From Deltaproteobacteria bacterium (lineage in GTDB: Bacteria; Desulfobacterota; Binatia; Binatales; Binataceae), in NCBI GenBank assembly GCA_021786815.1, contig JAJYMR010000092.1, positions 1 through 12,075 of the forward strand: a stretch of 12,075 nucleotides of DNA. The letters run 5' to 3'. The position numbers were made by a program, and so were the translations under genes. Position 1 is the first letter of the stretch. Every line of letters begins with the position of its first letter. Shown here piece after piece: positions 1-5,931 of this stretch. The notes under the pieces are model-generated. The model was not told the DNA's origin, did not search any database, and was given only the letters and a program-made list of their open reading frames with translations.

Positions 1-1
1 C

Positions 2-439
2 GCGGACGCACACTGGAGTAGATTGCGCGAGGCGATCGGCGCTGCGTTGGCCGATGCGAAATACGACACGCTGATCGGCAGGCTGCGCAATCGCGAAGCG
101 ATCGACGGCGCGATATCGCAATGGACGCGGACGCGCGACGCCGAGGAAACCGAAACAATGTTGCAGGGGGCTGGAGTGCCAGCGCATGTCGTCTCGCGGG
201 CGGGGGACCTCGCGCGCGATTCCCACTTGCGACACCTGAATCACCTGCGGCGAATCGAGGATCCCGAGTTCGGCGAAGCTGAAATCGAAGGTCCTCGATC
301 ATCTTTCGAAGGCACCCCGCTTGCGCAGACGCGGCGCGGTCCGAGGATCGGCGAGCACGGCGTCGAAATCCTGCGGGAGCTATGCGGAATGAGCGATCGC
401 GAGATTGCCGAACTCAAGGAAACCGGCGTGCTGGTCTGA
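2..439 (+). CDS. CaiB/BaiF class III CoA-transferase, C-terminal part (5' end outside window)
   Basis: Class III CoA-transferases move CoA between acyl groups in the cytoplasm and often activate the substrate of a degradation pathway. The frame is open from base 2, so the gene begins upstream; the TTG at 23 is internal. About 145 residues are visible. They match the family's C-terminal half: an early D..W..L stretch, a helix with R..N...ID..I..W, the AGVPA..V segment followed by DLARDSHL, and the closing GEHG..ILRELCGMSDREIAELKETGVLV pattern. The stop lies 20 bases before the GTG of the dehydrogenase, so both belong to one operon. The N-terminal domain with the catalytic Asp is not in the window, so the exact substrate class is unknown. 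Confidence 0.88.
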   Translation, partial: ADAHWSRLREAIGAALADAKYDTLIGRLRNREAIDGAISQWTRTRDAEETETMLQGAGVPAHVVSRAGDLARDSHLRHLNHLRRIEDPEFGEAEIEGPRSSFEGTPLAQTRRGPRIGEHGVEILRELCGMSDREIAELKETGVLV

Positions 440-446
440 AAAAAAA

Positions 447-452
447 AGGAGG
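447..452 (+). promoter_or_regulatory. Ribosome binding site fixing the GTG start of the dehydrogenase
   Basis: A perfect AGGAGG follows a run of nine A residues (439-447) right after the CoA-transferase stop. Seven bases then separate it from the GTG at 460. An in-frame ATG at 382 also exists, but it would overlap the CoA-transferase by 58 bases and add 26 residues that match no SDR N-terminus. The RBS therefore decides the start at 460. Confidence 0.85.
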
Positions 453-459
453 AATTGTT

Positions 460-1251
460 GTGGGCAAAAACATCCTGGATCTGGGCGGACGGGTCGGACT
501 GGTGACTGGCGCGGGACAGGGAGTCGGTCGCGCGGTCGCGCTTCGATTCGCGGAGAACAATGCGGCCGGCGTGGTCGTCAACGATTTTCGCCTGGAACGG
601 GCCGAAGCGGTCGCGGCGGAGGTCGAGAAACTTGGGGTCAACGCGCTGCCGGTCCAGTGCGACGTGACAAGTTTCGCGTCCGTCAGCGAAATGTTCGAGA
701 AAGCGCGCGCGAAGTTCGGCAAGGTCGATATCCTCGTGAACAACGCCGGCAACGCCGGGCCCGATCCGGCCAAGGTTGCGCGCAAGCCTTTCTGGGAGCA
801 GGAGCCCAAGGATTGGGAGCCGTTTCTCGCGACCAACCTGTTCGGCGTGCTCAACTGCGTGCGCGTCGCGGGACCGCAGATGATTGCGAACAAATACGGC
901 AAGATCGTCACCGTCATCTCTGACGCGGGCCGCGTGGGTGAGCCGCATCTTGAAATCTATTCCGGCGCGAAAGCAGCCGCGGCGGGCTTCATGCGCGCCG
1001 TCGCAAAGGACCTCGGCCGCGCGAATATCACCGCGAACTGCGTCGCGCTCGGCGCGACGCGGACTCCCGCGATCGAGCGGGGGCTTACCGATCCCGAGGC
1101 GGTCAAGCGGATTCTCAAGGTGTATCAGATCAAGCGGATCGGCGAGCCGGAAGACGCCGCAAATATGATCCTGTTCCTGAGTTCCGACGCGTCCAGTTGG
1201 ATCACCGGCCAGACCTTTCCGGTGAATGGCGGTTACTCCTTTACGATGTAG
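460..1251 (+). CDS. Short-chain dehydrogenase/reductase (BadH/FabG-like)
   Basis: A 263-residue classical SDR, the usual length for this family. It has the Rossmann cofactor motif TGAGQGVG at 16-23, an acidic residue (D42) near the end of the second strand that suggests NAD+ rather than NADP+, NNAG at 94-97, and the catalytic set N126, S154, Y167 and K171 (YSGAK). The C-terminus ends ITGQTFPVNGGYSFTM, as in FabG-like enzymes. The ISDAGRVG segment before the active-site Tyr resembles BadH, the 2-hydroxycyclohexanecarboxyl-CoA dehydrogenase, from family memory. In this operon it most likely oxidises the 3-hydroxyacyl-CoA made by the adjacent hydratase; this is inferred from context. Start chosen at GTG 460 because of the AGGAGG at 447. 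The next gene begins 19 bases after the stop. Confidence 0.9.
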   Translation: MGKNILDLGGRVGLVTGAGQGVGRAVALRFAENNAAGVVVNDFRLERAEAVAAEVEKLGVNALPVQCDVTSFASVSEMFEKARAKFGKVDILVNNAGNAGPDPAKVARKPFWEQEPKDWEPFLATNLFGVLNCVRVAGPQMIANKYGKIVTVISDAGRVGEPHLEIYSGAKAAAAGFMRAVAKDLGRANITANCVALGATRTPAIERGLTDPEAVKRILKVYQIKRIGEPEDAANMILFLSSDASSWITGQTFPVNGGYSFTM

Positions 1252-1270
1252 ACGATTCGTGGAGAGACCC

Positions 1271-2086
1271 GTGGCATACGAGACAATCATTCTCGAACAC
1301 AAGGACGGTATCGGCTACCTGACGCTCAATCGGCCTGAGCGCGCTAACACGATCAGCTTTCAGTTGATGCACGACGTGGTCAGCGCGATGGAGACGGTTG
1401 AAAACGATCCTCAATATCGAGTCGTCATCCTGACCGGGGCAGGCGGCAAGCATTTCTGCGGCGGCGCCGATCTGCGCGATTTTGCGGAACGCGCCCGCGA
1501 GCGGGCAAAGGGCGGCGGCGAGCGCCAATCCTCCGGCGATTCGCCGCGCCGCGACCTGTTCAGCGCACTCGAAGAATCGCGGGCGCCGGTTATCGCCGCG
1601 ATCAACGGCGCGGCGATGGGGGGCGGATGCGAGATCGCGCTGGCATGCGATATCCGCGTTATCGCGGACACCGCGACGATCGGTCTTCCGGAAATTCGCT
1701 TTGGCGAGCTGCCGGCCGGAGGAGGTACTCAACGGCTTCCACGCCTGGTCGGCCCCGGAATCGCGAAGGAAATGATCTTGAGCGGACTGCCGTGGAGCGC
1801 CGCCGACGCCTACCGCGTCGGGCTCGTGAACAAGGTTGTGCCGGCTGGAGACCTGATGGCCACGTGCGAGCAATTCGCACGCGTGCTTATCGAACGTGCC
1901 GCCTACGCGCTCAAAGCGGCGAAATTCCTCATCAACCACGGCGCCGATCTGCCCCTGGCCGAGGCGCTCAAGCTTGAACGCACGACCATCCAAAACATGG
2001 GCACGCCCGAGGAACGGCGCGCGGCGAGAGATCGGGCCGCAGCCACTCAGAAGACGTATGCGCGCATTTTCAACAAAGATGCATAA
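1271..2086 (+). CDS. Enoyl-CoA hydratase/isomerase (crotonase family)
   Basis: A 271-residue crotonase-family protein that probably hydrates a 2-enoyl-CoA to the 3-hydroxyacyl-CoA. The oxyanion-hole segments are HFCGGADL (61-68) and INGAAMGGGCEIALACDIR (111-129). Both catalytic glutamates of true hydratases are present: E121 in GGGCE and E141 in GLPE. They are spaced 20 apart, as E144 and E164 are in rat mitochondrial hydratase. The PAGGGTQRLPRLVG helix follows. A basic, Gly-rich stretch at about 72-95 is longer than in many relatives and lies in the variable loop after the first oxyanion segment. Start GTG 1271 is preferred for its GGAG at 1261-1264; an ATG at 1226 would overlap the dehydrogenase by 26 bases. 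It sits between the SDR and the dehydrogenases in one operon. Confidence 0.92.
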   Translation: MAYETIILEHKDGIGYLTLNRPERANTISFQLMHDVVSAMETVENDPQYRVVILTGAGGKHFCGGADLRDFAERARERAKGGGERQSSGDSPRRDLFSALEESRAPVIAAINGAAMGGGCEIALACDIRVIADTATIGLPEIRFGELPAGGGTQRLPRLVGPGIAKEMILSGLPWSAADAYRVGLVNKVVPAGDLMATCEQFARVLIERAAYALKAAKFLINHGADLPLAEALKLERTTIQNMGTPEERRAARDRAAATQKTYARIFNKDA

Positions 2087-2109
2087 TGCACTCGAGGAGA
2101 AGATCCGAA

Positions 2110-2274
2110 ATGGCTCTTGACCTTTCGCCGGAAAATTCCCGATCGCCTTCGAGAAGCCATGCGTTTCCCCGGGCGGCAGCTCTGATTGGAGACAATACCG
2201 GGCAAATTCCGGCGTGGGCGGGATACAGCGGCGACGAAATCCGCCGCCTTCGCGAGAATCACGCGATCTCTTGA
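2110..2274 (+). pseudogene. Orphan C-terminal CoA-transferase-like peptide, 54 aa (remnant or mini-gene)
   Basis: A 54-residue frame from ATG 2110, preceded by GAGGAGAAG at 2095-2103 and fully open to TGA at 2272. The second half reads AALIGDNTGQI..., then AGYSGDEIRRLRENHAI. This follows the closing pattern of class III CoA-transferases (LG-[EAD]-[HD]-N..I....GYS..EI..LR..GAI), the same pattern that ends the gene at 2-439. The rest of such a gene, about 400 residues, is missing. The simplest reading is an in-frame internal deletion that kept the RBS, the start and the last 35 residues. A functional small protein is possible but not supported. It sits 23 bases after the hydratase and 34 bases before the dehydrogenase, so it is co-transcribed with them. 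Confidence 0.45.
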
Positions 2275-2308
2275 GGATGGGCGTCTTCCGGCGGTATGCC
2301 TGAATGCG

Positions 2309-3481
2309 ATGAGCACACCGCGACCGTCTACAGCGGCCTCTGCGCCGCACATCCAGTTCGGCTTTACTGATGAACAGGAGCAGTTTCGCTCCGCGGTTCG
2401 GCGATTTCTTACCGACAAATCTCCGACCACGGAAGTCCGCCGCCTGATGGCCACTCCCGAGGGTTACGACCCGGCAGTGTGGCGCCGGATGAGCGAAGAG
2501 CTCGCGCTTCCCGGAATCCATATACCGGAAGAATACGGCGGCGCGGGATTTGGGGCGGTCGAGCTTGGAATCGTCATGGAGGAGATGGGCCGCGCGCTGC
2601 TGTGCGCACCCTATTTCTCGACCGCGGTGCTCGCTGCGAATGCAATCATGAACGCCGGCACCGACGCGGACAAATCGGCGCTGCTGCCGGACATCGCGAA
2701 CGGCGCGCGGCTGGCGACGCTCGCGATTACCGAGCCCGATGGCAGTTGGGACCCGGCGAGTATCAAGGTGGTCGCCACGCCTGATGCGGACGGTTACCGG
2801 CTCGACGGCGTCAAGAGTTTCGTCGTGGATGGCCACATCGCGAATCTGCTCATCGTGGCCGCGCGTATGCCGGGAACCGCGGGACTCCAGGGATTGGCGC
2901 TCTTCGCGGTTGATGCGAACGCGCGCGGTGTGGAGCGACGCCTCCTTGAATCGATGGATCCAACACGCAAAATCGCACGCATCGACTTTCGCGGCGCTCA
3001 CGCGAAGTTGCTGGGCAGCCTCGATACGGGCGCGACGCCGATTCTCCGTACTCTTGATCAAGCAGCGATTGCGCTCGCCAATGAGATGGTCGGGGGCGCG
3101 CAGACGATGCTCGATTCGGCGGTAAGCTACTCAAAGCTGCGGGTGCAGTTCGGACGCCCGATCGGATCGTTTCAGGCGCTCAAGCACAAGCTCGCCGATA
3201 TGCTGCTTGAGGTGGAGTTGGCGAAATCGGCTGCATATTACGCGGCCCAGGCGGCCGCTGTTGATGATCCAGAATGGCCCGCGCTCGCCAGCCTCGCAAA
3301 AGCAGCCGCATCGGAGACGTACCTCCATAGCGCGGCGGAATGTATCCAGATTCACGGCGGCATCGGCTTCACCTGGGACAACGATACGCATCTATGGTTC
3401 AAGCGCGCCAAGAGCTCGGAGTTGTTCCTCGGTCAGCCGAGCTACCATCGGGAACTCTTGATGCAGCGCTGGGGAGTCTGA
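2309..3481 (+). CDS. Acyl-CoA dehydrogenase, subunit lacking the canonical catalytic base
   Basis: A 390-residue FAD-dependent acyl-CoA dehydrogenase family protein. The N-terminal helical domain (about 17-130) starts FGFTDEQEQFRSAVRRFL and contains LPGIHIPEEYGGAGFG (67-82). The middle beta domain has LAITEPDGSWDP (138-149). The C-terminal helical domain has SKLRVQFGRPIGSFQALKHKLADM (275-298) and CIQIHGGIGFTWDNDTHLW (345-363). There is no YEGT motif near the C-terminus, where medium-chain enzymes carry their Glu base. The helix-G position used by isovaleryl-CoA dehydrogenase aligns with Ala. It is therefore probably the non-catalytic partner of the next gene, as in actinobacterial FadE heteromers; that is inference. 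Start ATG 2309 fits family length but has no good RBS. An upstream in-frame ATG at 2186 adds 41 unrelated residues. Confidence 0.88.
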   Translation: MSTPRPSTAASAPHIQFGFTDEQEQFRSAVRRFLTDKSPTTEVRRLMATPEGYDPAVWRRMSEELALPGIHIPEEYGGAGFGAVELGIVMEEMGRALLCAPYFSTAVLAANAIMNAGTDADKSALLPDIANGARLATLAITEPDGSWDPASIKVVATPDADGYRLDGVKSFVVDGHIANLLIVAARMPGTAGLQGLALFAVDANARGVERRLLESMDPTRKIARIDFRGAHAKLLGSLDTGATPILRTLDQAAIALANEMVGGAQTMLDSAVSYSKLRVQFGRPIGSFQALKHKLADMLLEVELAKSAAYYAAQAAAVDDPEWPALASLAKAAASETYLHSAAECIQIHGGIGFTWDNDTHLWFKRAKSSELFLGQPSYHRELLMQRWGV

Positions 3482-3484
3482 TCG

Positions 3485-4729
3485 ATGAGCAACGTCACCG
3501 AAGCCGAAGTTCGTGCGGAAGTTCGCCAGTGGCTTAGCGACAACTGGAATCCCGACATGCCGCTGGTCGAGTGGCGCCGCAAGCTCGCGGACTCGGGATG
3601 GGGTATGCCGCAATGGCCCAGGGAGTGGTACGGCCGCGGCTTGTCGCATCCGCTGGCGCGGGTCGTGGAAGAGGAATTCGCCAATGTTGGCGCGGTCCGC
3701 GCGGCCAACTCGGGCGTGCGATTGCTCGCGGCGGCGACGCTGCTCGAACACGGAACCGATCAGCAGAAGAAAAAATTCCTGCGCCGGATCCTGACCGGCG
3801 AAGACAACTGGTGCCAGTTCTTCAGCGAGCCGGGAAGCGGCTCCGACCTGGCCGGCGCCACCACGCGCGCGGACCTGCAGGGAGATTTCTGGATCGTCAA
3901 TGGGCAGAAGGTGTGGAGCACGAGCGCGCATCATGCGGACTACGGCCTGCTCCTCGCGCGCACCGACTGGGATGCGCCCAAGCATGAAGGGCTCTCTTAC
4001 TTCATAATCGAGGTGAAGCAGCCGGGCGTCGATGTGCACCCGCTTCGGCAGATGAACGGTCACGCATCGTTCAACCAGGTGTTCTTCACCGATGCGAAGA
4101 TTCCGCAGGAGAACCTGGTCGGCCGCGTCAACGAGGGATGGAAAGTCGCGATGACGACGCTGATGCATGAGCGTCGCGGAGCGGACGGCCTTCCACCGCC
4201 GCGAAATCGCGAAACGCGCACAGGCAGAATCCACGCCGAGGAAAGGGCGGAGGCCGAAAAGGCCAATGAGCCCTACAAATGGTATCCGCAGCGCGCGGGC
4301 CGCGTGGACCTGATTATCGAGCGGGCGAAAGAGACGGGCGCGAACAAGGATCCGTACATACGGCAGGAAATCGCCAAGCTGATGATCCTCGCGAAATCGG
4401 CCGAATGGACGGCACGCCGCGCCCGCGCCGCCCAGCAGCAGGGACGCCCGCAAGGCCCCGAGGGCTCTCTCGGCAAGCTCGCTGCGAGCCACGTCGCGCG
4501 CGGATGTTCTCGGGTACACACGATGATCACCGGCACCGAAGCGATGCTCACCGGCAGCGAGAGCCCGCGCGAGGGGATAATCGCAGAAATTCTCGTCTCC
4601 GTTCCCGCAGTGTCCATTGCGGGCGGGACCGACGAAATCCAGCGCAACATCATAGCCGAGCGCGTGCTGGAGCTGCCCAAAGAGCCGCGATTCGACACCG
4701 GCCCGTTCCGCAACGTGCGAAGGAACTAG
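3485..4729 (+). CDS. Acyl-CoA dehydrogenase, catalytic subunit
   Basis: A 414-residue acyl-CoA dehydrogenase that starts 3 bases after the previous stop, with GGGGAG at 3471-3476. It shows the N-terminal WGMPQWPREWYGRG segment (39-52), the flavin/substrate signature CQFFSEPGSGSDLAG (110-124), WIVNGQKVWST (136-146), and the C-terminal GGTDEIQRNIIAERVLELP (380-398). The YEGT glutamate is replaced by Gly (IAGGT). However, E229 in LMHER aligns with the helix-G base of isovaleryl- and long-chain acyl-CoA dehydrogenases, so catalysis is plausible. A polar insertion of about 40 residues (233-275) follows that helix. Translational coupling to the preceding paralog supports an alpha2beta2 complex oxidising the CoA ester to the 2-enoyl-CoA that feeds the upstream hydratase. 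It is the last gene of the operon; no terminator is visible after it. Confidence 0.92.
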   Translation: MSNVTEAEVRAEVRQWLSDNWNPDMPLVEWRRKLADSGWGMPQWPREWYGRGLSHPLARVVEEEFANVGAVRAANSGVRLLAAATLLEHGTDQQKKKFLRRILTGEDNWCQFFSEPGSGSDLAGATTRADLQGDFWIVNGQKVWSTSAHHADYGLLLARTDWDAPKHEGLSYFIIEVKQPGVDVHPLRQMNGHASFNQVFFTDAKIPQENLVGRVNEGWKVAMTTLMHERRGADGLPPPRNRETRTGRIHAEERAEAEKANEPYKWYPQRAGRVDLIIERAKETGANKDPYIRQEIAKLMILAKSAEWTARRARAAQQQGRPQGPEGSLGKLAASHVARGCSRVHTMITGTEAMLTGSESPREGIIAEILVSVPAVSIAGGTDEIQRNIIAERVLELPKEPRFDTGPFRNVRRN

Positions 4730-4734
4730 GCGCG

Positions 4735-5174
4735 TATTCGCGAGCCGCGTGCCACCATCACTCCGGATGAGCGGTCGCGACGACTTGACGAGCCAGGCGG
4801 AATTACTCCCCGCTCAGCCAGTTGGCGCCGGGCTGCCAACCACAATTTCATCGCCGTCCGCCGTGCGGACAACTCCTTTGCCGGGGAAGCGCCCGAATCG
4901 CGACGGTTCCAGGATTGCGCAGTGCAACTCAACAGCTCTTTTAAGGATCGCCTTGGCCACCGGATGCTCCGAGAGCCGTTCCGCCGTGGCTGCCGCTTCG
5001 AGCAGTTCGCGCTCGGTAACACCTGGCCGGGCGTGAATCGCCACGACTTCCGGGTTTCCCAGCGTCAGGGTTCCGGTCTTATCCAGAACCACGGTGTCAA
5101 CGAAGGCGAGATTCGAGCAGCTCGGCGATTAATACGAAAAACATGATGATCAGCGCGATAGGCTCGCTCCGGTT
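4735..5174 (-). pseudogene. Decayed P1B-type heavy-metal ATPase (two fragments)
   Basis: Reading right to left, a frame begins one base after the repressor stop and encodes a membrane helix (EPIALIIMFFVLIAELLE, 5162-5109), which resembles the TM segment with a terminal LE in P1B ATPases. That frame ends at TGA 5099. A second frame then gives FVDTVVLDKTGTLT with the phosphorylated Asp (DKTGTLT at 5083-5063), and later the P1B-specific SEHP motif (4972-4961) and DGDEIVVG. Near 4832-4838 the match moves into another frame (RRQLAERGVI), and it fades out beside the dehydrogenase stop at 4729. The N-terminus, most TM helices, the CPx metal motif and the C-terminal hydrolase part are missing. It was presumably the efflux pump controlled by the adjacent repressor. 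The metal cannot be assigned. Confidence 0.8.
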
Positions 5175-5175
5175 G

Positions 5176-5454
5176 TCACTTCAGATAGGTTCTGAGTACA
5201 TCGATCACGTCTTGCGCTGCCTTGGACTGCGCGGATGTGGGCCTGTGGTCGGGATCGATCAAATGAAGCCTGATATGTCCCTCAAGTACCTCGGCCATCA
5301 GGCTGTCGATTGCGCCGCGGCACGCCGCGATTACGTGCAGTATCTCGGAGCAGTCCTGTTCCTGGTCCAGCGCTTTTTCGACCGCATCGACCTGGCCGCG
5401 AATGCGGCGGACCCGATTGATAAGCTTTTCCTTGTCTCGAACCGTATGCGGCAT
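5176..5454 (-). CDS. RcnR/CsoR-family metal-sensing transcriptional repressor
   Basis: A 92-residue all-helical DUF156 protein with the family core LINRVRRIRGQVDAVEKAL (11-29). Members bind operator DNA as tetramers and release it on metal binding. The ligand positions are H3, C35, H60 and H64, the same residues and numbering as Escherichia coli RcnR, the Ni/Co sensor. CsoR proteins use Cys-His-Cys, and FrmR lacks the last His. A further Cys45 sits next to the metal site. The start ATG (5454) gives the N-terminus MPHT, needed for H3. Ni/Co sensing is inferred from this fingerprint; InrS-like or Zn-responsive behaviour remains possible. Its presumed target ATPase downstream is decayed, and two likely operators lie 10-41 bases upstream of its start. 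It transcribes away from the M-box unit. Confidence 0.88.
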   Translation of the reverse strand: MPHTVRDKEKLINRVRRIRGQVDAVEKALDQEQDCSEILHVIAACRGAIDSLMAEVLEGHIRLHLIDPDHRPTSAQSKAAQDVIDVLRTYLK

Positions 5455-5463
5455 TGACTCTGA

Positions 5464-5495
5464 TACCCCCAGCGGGTATATACCTTAGCCGGGTA
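5464..5495. promoter_or_regulatory. Tandem operators for the RcnR/CsoR-family repressor
   Basis: Two 15-bp dyads of the form TACC-N7-GGTA lie head to tail: TACCCCCAGCGGGTA at 5464-5478 and TACCTTAGCCGGGTA at 5481-5495, a 17-base period. The first extends to ATACCC-N5-GGGTAT (5463-5479). The junction forms a perfect palindrome, GGTATATACC (5475-5484). G/C tracts flanked by TA..AT half-sites are typical of CsoR/RcnR operators. They sit 10-41 bases upstream of the repressor start, where an autoregulatory operator is expected. They also lie upstream of the M-box transcript on the other strand. Binding by this protein is inferred. Confidence 0.65.
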
Positions 5496-5552
5496 CTGTA
5501 GCCGCTGCAAATGGACTGAGCCCGCGGTTGGGCATCAATCCGGCAGCGGCGG

Positions 5553-5571
5553 CTCGGCCGGTTTGGCCGAG
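5553..5571. other. Inverted repeat upstream of the riboswitch
   Basis: CTCGGCC and GGCCGAG form a perfect 7-bp stem with a 5-base loop. There is no T tract on either strand, so it is not an obvious terminator. It lies 22 bases before the M-box aptamer and could be a leader hairpin or a protein site. No convincing sigma-70 promoter was found between 5496 and 5593. Confidence 0.35.
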
Positions 5572-5593
5572 TTGCCCGCAAATAGGGATTAGT

Positions 5594-5760
5594 CCTCGGT
5601 AGGCGAGGCTCCCGCGCGACACACAAGCCACTGCCCCACAGTGTCGAGAGACGCTTGCGGAGCGGGTAGAACAGGGATCTCCGGATTAAGGGGTTCCCTA
5701 ACGTGGCTGAGGCCGTCCGGCCTCTTACGGTGCGCGGTGCTGAAGCTTGAACGAGTGAGG
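5594..5760 (+). promoter_or_regulatory. M-box (ykoK) magnesium riboswitch aptamer
   Basis: A 167-base leader that follows the M-box consensus nearly throughout: CCTCGGTAGGCGAGGCTCCC at 5594-5613, CCACTGCCC (5628-5636), GTGTCGAGAGACGC (5641-5654), GGGTAGAACAGG (5664-5675), GGATTAAG (5683-5690), CCCTAACGTGGCTGAGGCC (5696-5714), and the end GTGCTGAAGCTTGAACGAGTGAGG (begins 5737). P1 closes with TCCTC (5593-5597) pairing with GAGGA (5757-5761). M-box RNAs fold around several Mg2+ ions and shut off expression when Mg2+ is plentiful. The terminator at 5809 and the alternative pairing of 5753-5762 with 5814-5823 give the off/on switch. The regulated gene is the NRAMP-type transporter at 6249. Confidence 0.93.
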
Positions 5761-5808
5761 AACGGACCCTTCGTCGGCCGTTGATCTGGACGGCCAGAAG
5801 GTCAGGTG

Positions 5809-5842
5809 GCCCCTTCCTCATTCAAAGGAAGGGGCTTTTTTC
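5809..5842 (+). terminator. Rho-independent terminator, expression platform of the M-box
   Basis: A perfect 10-bp stem, GCCCCTTCCT (5809-5818) with AGGAAGGGGC (5826-5835), has a 7-base loop and is followed by seven T (5836-5842). Bases 5814-5823 can instead pair with GAGTGAGGAA (5753-5762), the 3' strand of the aptamer's P1, giving a 10-bp antiterminator with one G-U pair. With Mg2+ bound, P1 holds 5757-5760 and the terminator forms. A small GGCCG/CGGCC hairpin (5776-5795) lies in the linker. Confidence 0.93.
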
Positions 5843-5868
5843 GTTTGTGGCAAATCTGAGGAGATTTT

Positions 5869-5931
5869 ATGCGGAGTAGTGACGACCAACCCCCAAGTAG
5901 CAGGGAGCGACTTCCGATCGATGCGGATTGA
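5869..5931 (+). CDS. Possible 20-aa leader peptide or gene-start remnant after the riboswitch
   Basis: GAGGAG at 5858-5863 is followed five bases later by ATG 5869 and a 20-codon frame (MRSSDDQPPSSRERLPIDAD) ending in TGA 5929. It lies 26 bases past the terminator, exactly where the first gene under an M-box normally starts. The peptide is polar and has no recognisable family. It may be the surviving start of a lost gene, a regulatory leader, or chance. Continuing past the TGA in frame gives no recognisable protein. Confidence 0.3.
   Translation: MRSSDDQPPSSRERLPIDAD

Noticed and set aside
241..1302. Long minus-strand frame opposite the CoA-transferase, SDR and hydratase start
   Set aside because: Composition is Arg/His/Asp-rich as expected for the complement of GC-rich coding DNA. 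The forward strand has clear motif-bearing genes.
1241..3061. 606-codon minus-strand frame
   Set aside because: It lies opposite the hydratase and first dehydrogenase, has no recognisable domain, and spans their intergenic region. It is a shadow of forward codon bias.
3392..4519. 375-codon minus-strand frame
   Set aside because: Shadow of the second acyl-CoA dehydrogenase, with no motifs.
5500..5593. Sigma-70 promoter for the M-box transcript
   Set aside because: No -35/-10 pair with acceptable spacing and match could be identified by eye, so none was annotated.
5282..5821. 179-codon minus-strand frame running through the riboswitch region
   Set aside because: It covers the complement of the repressor start, the operators and the M-box, which are better explained as those elements. 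The translation is Arg/Pro/Ser-rich noise.
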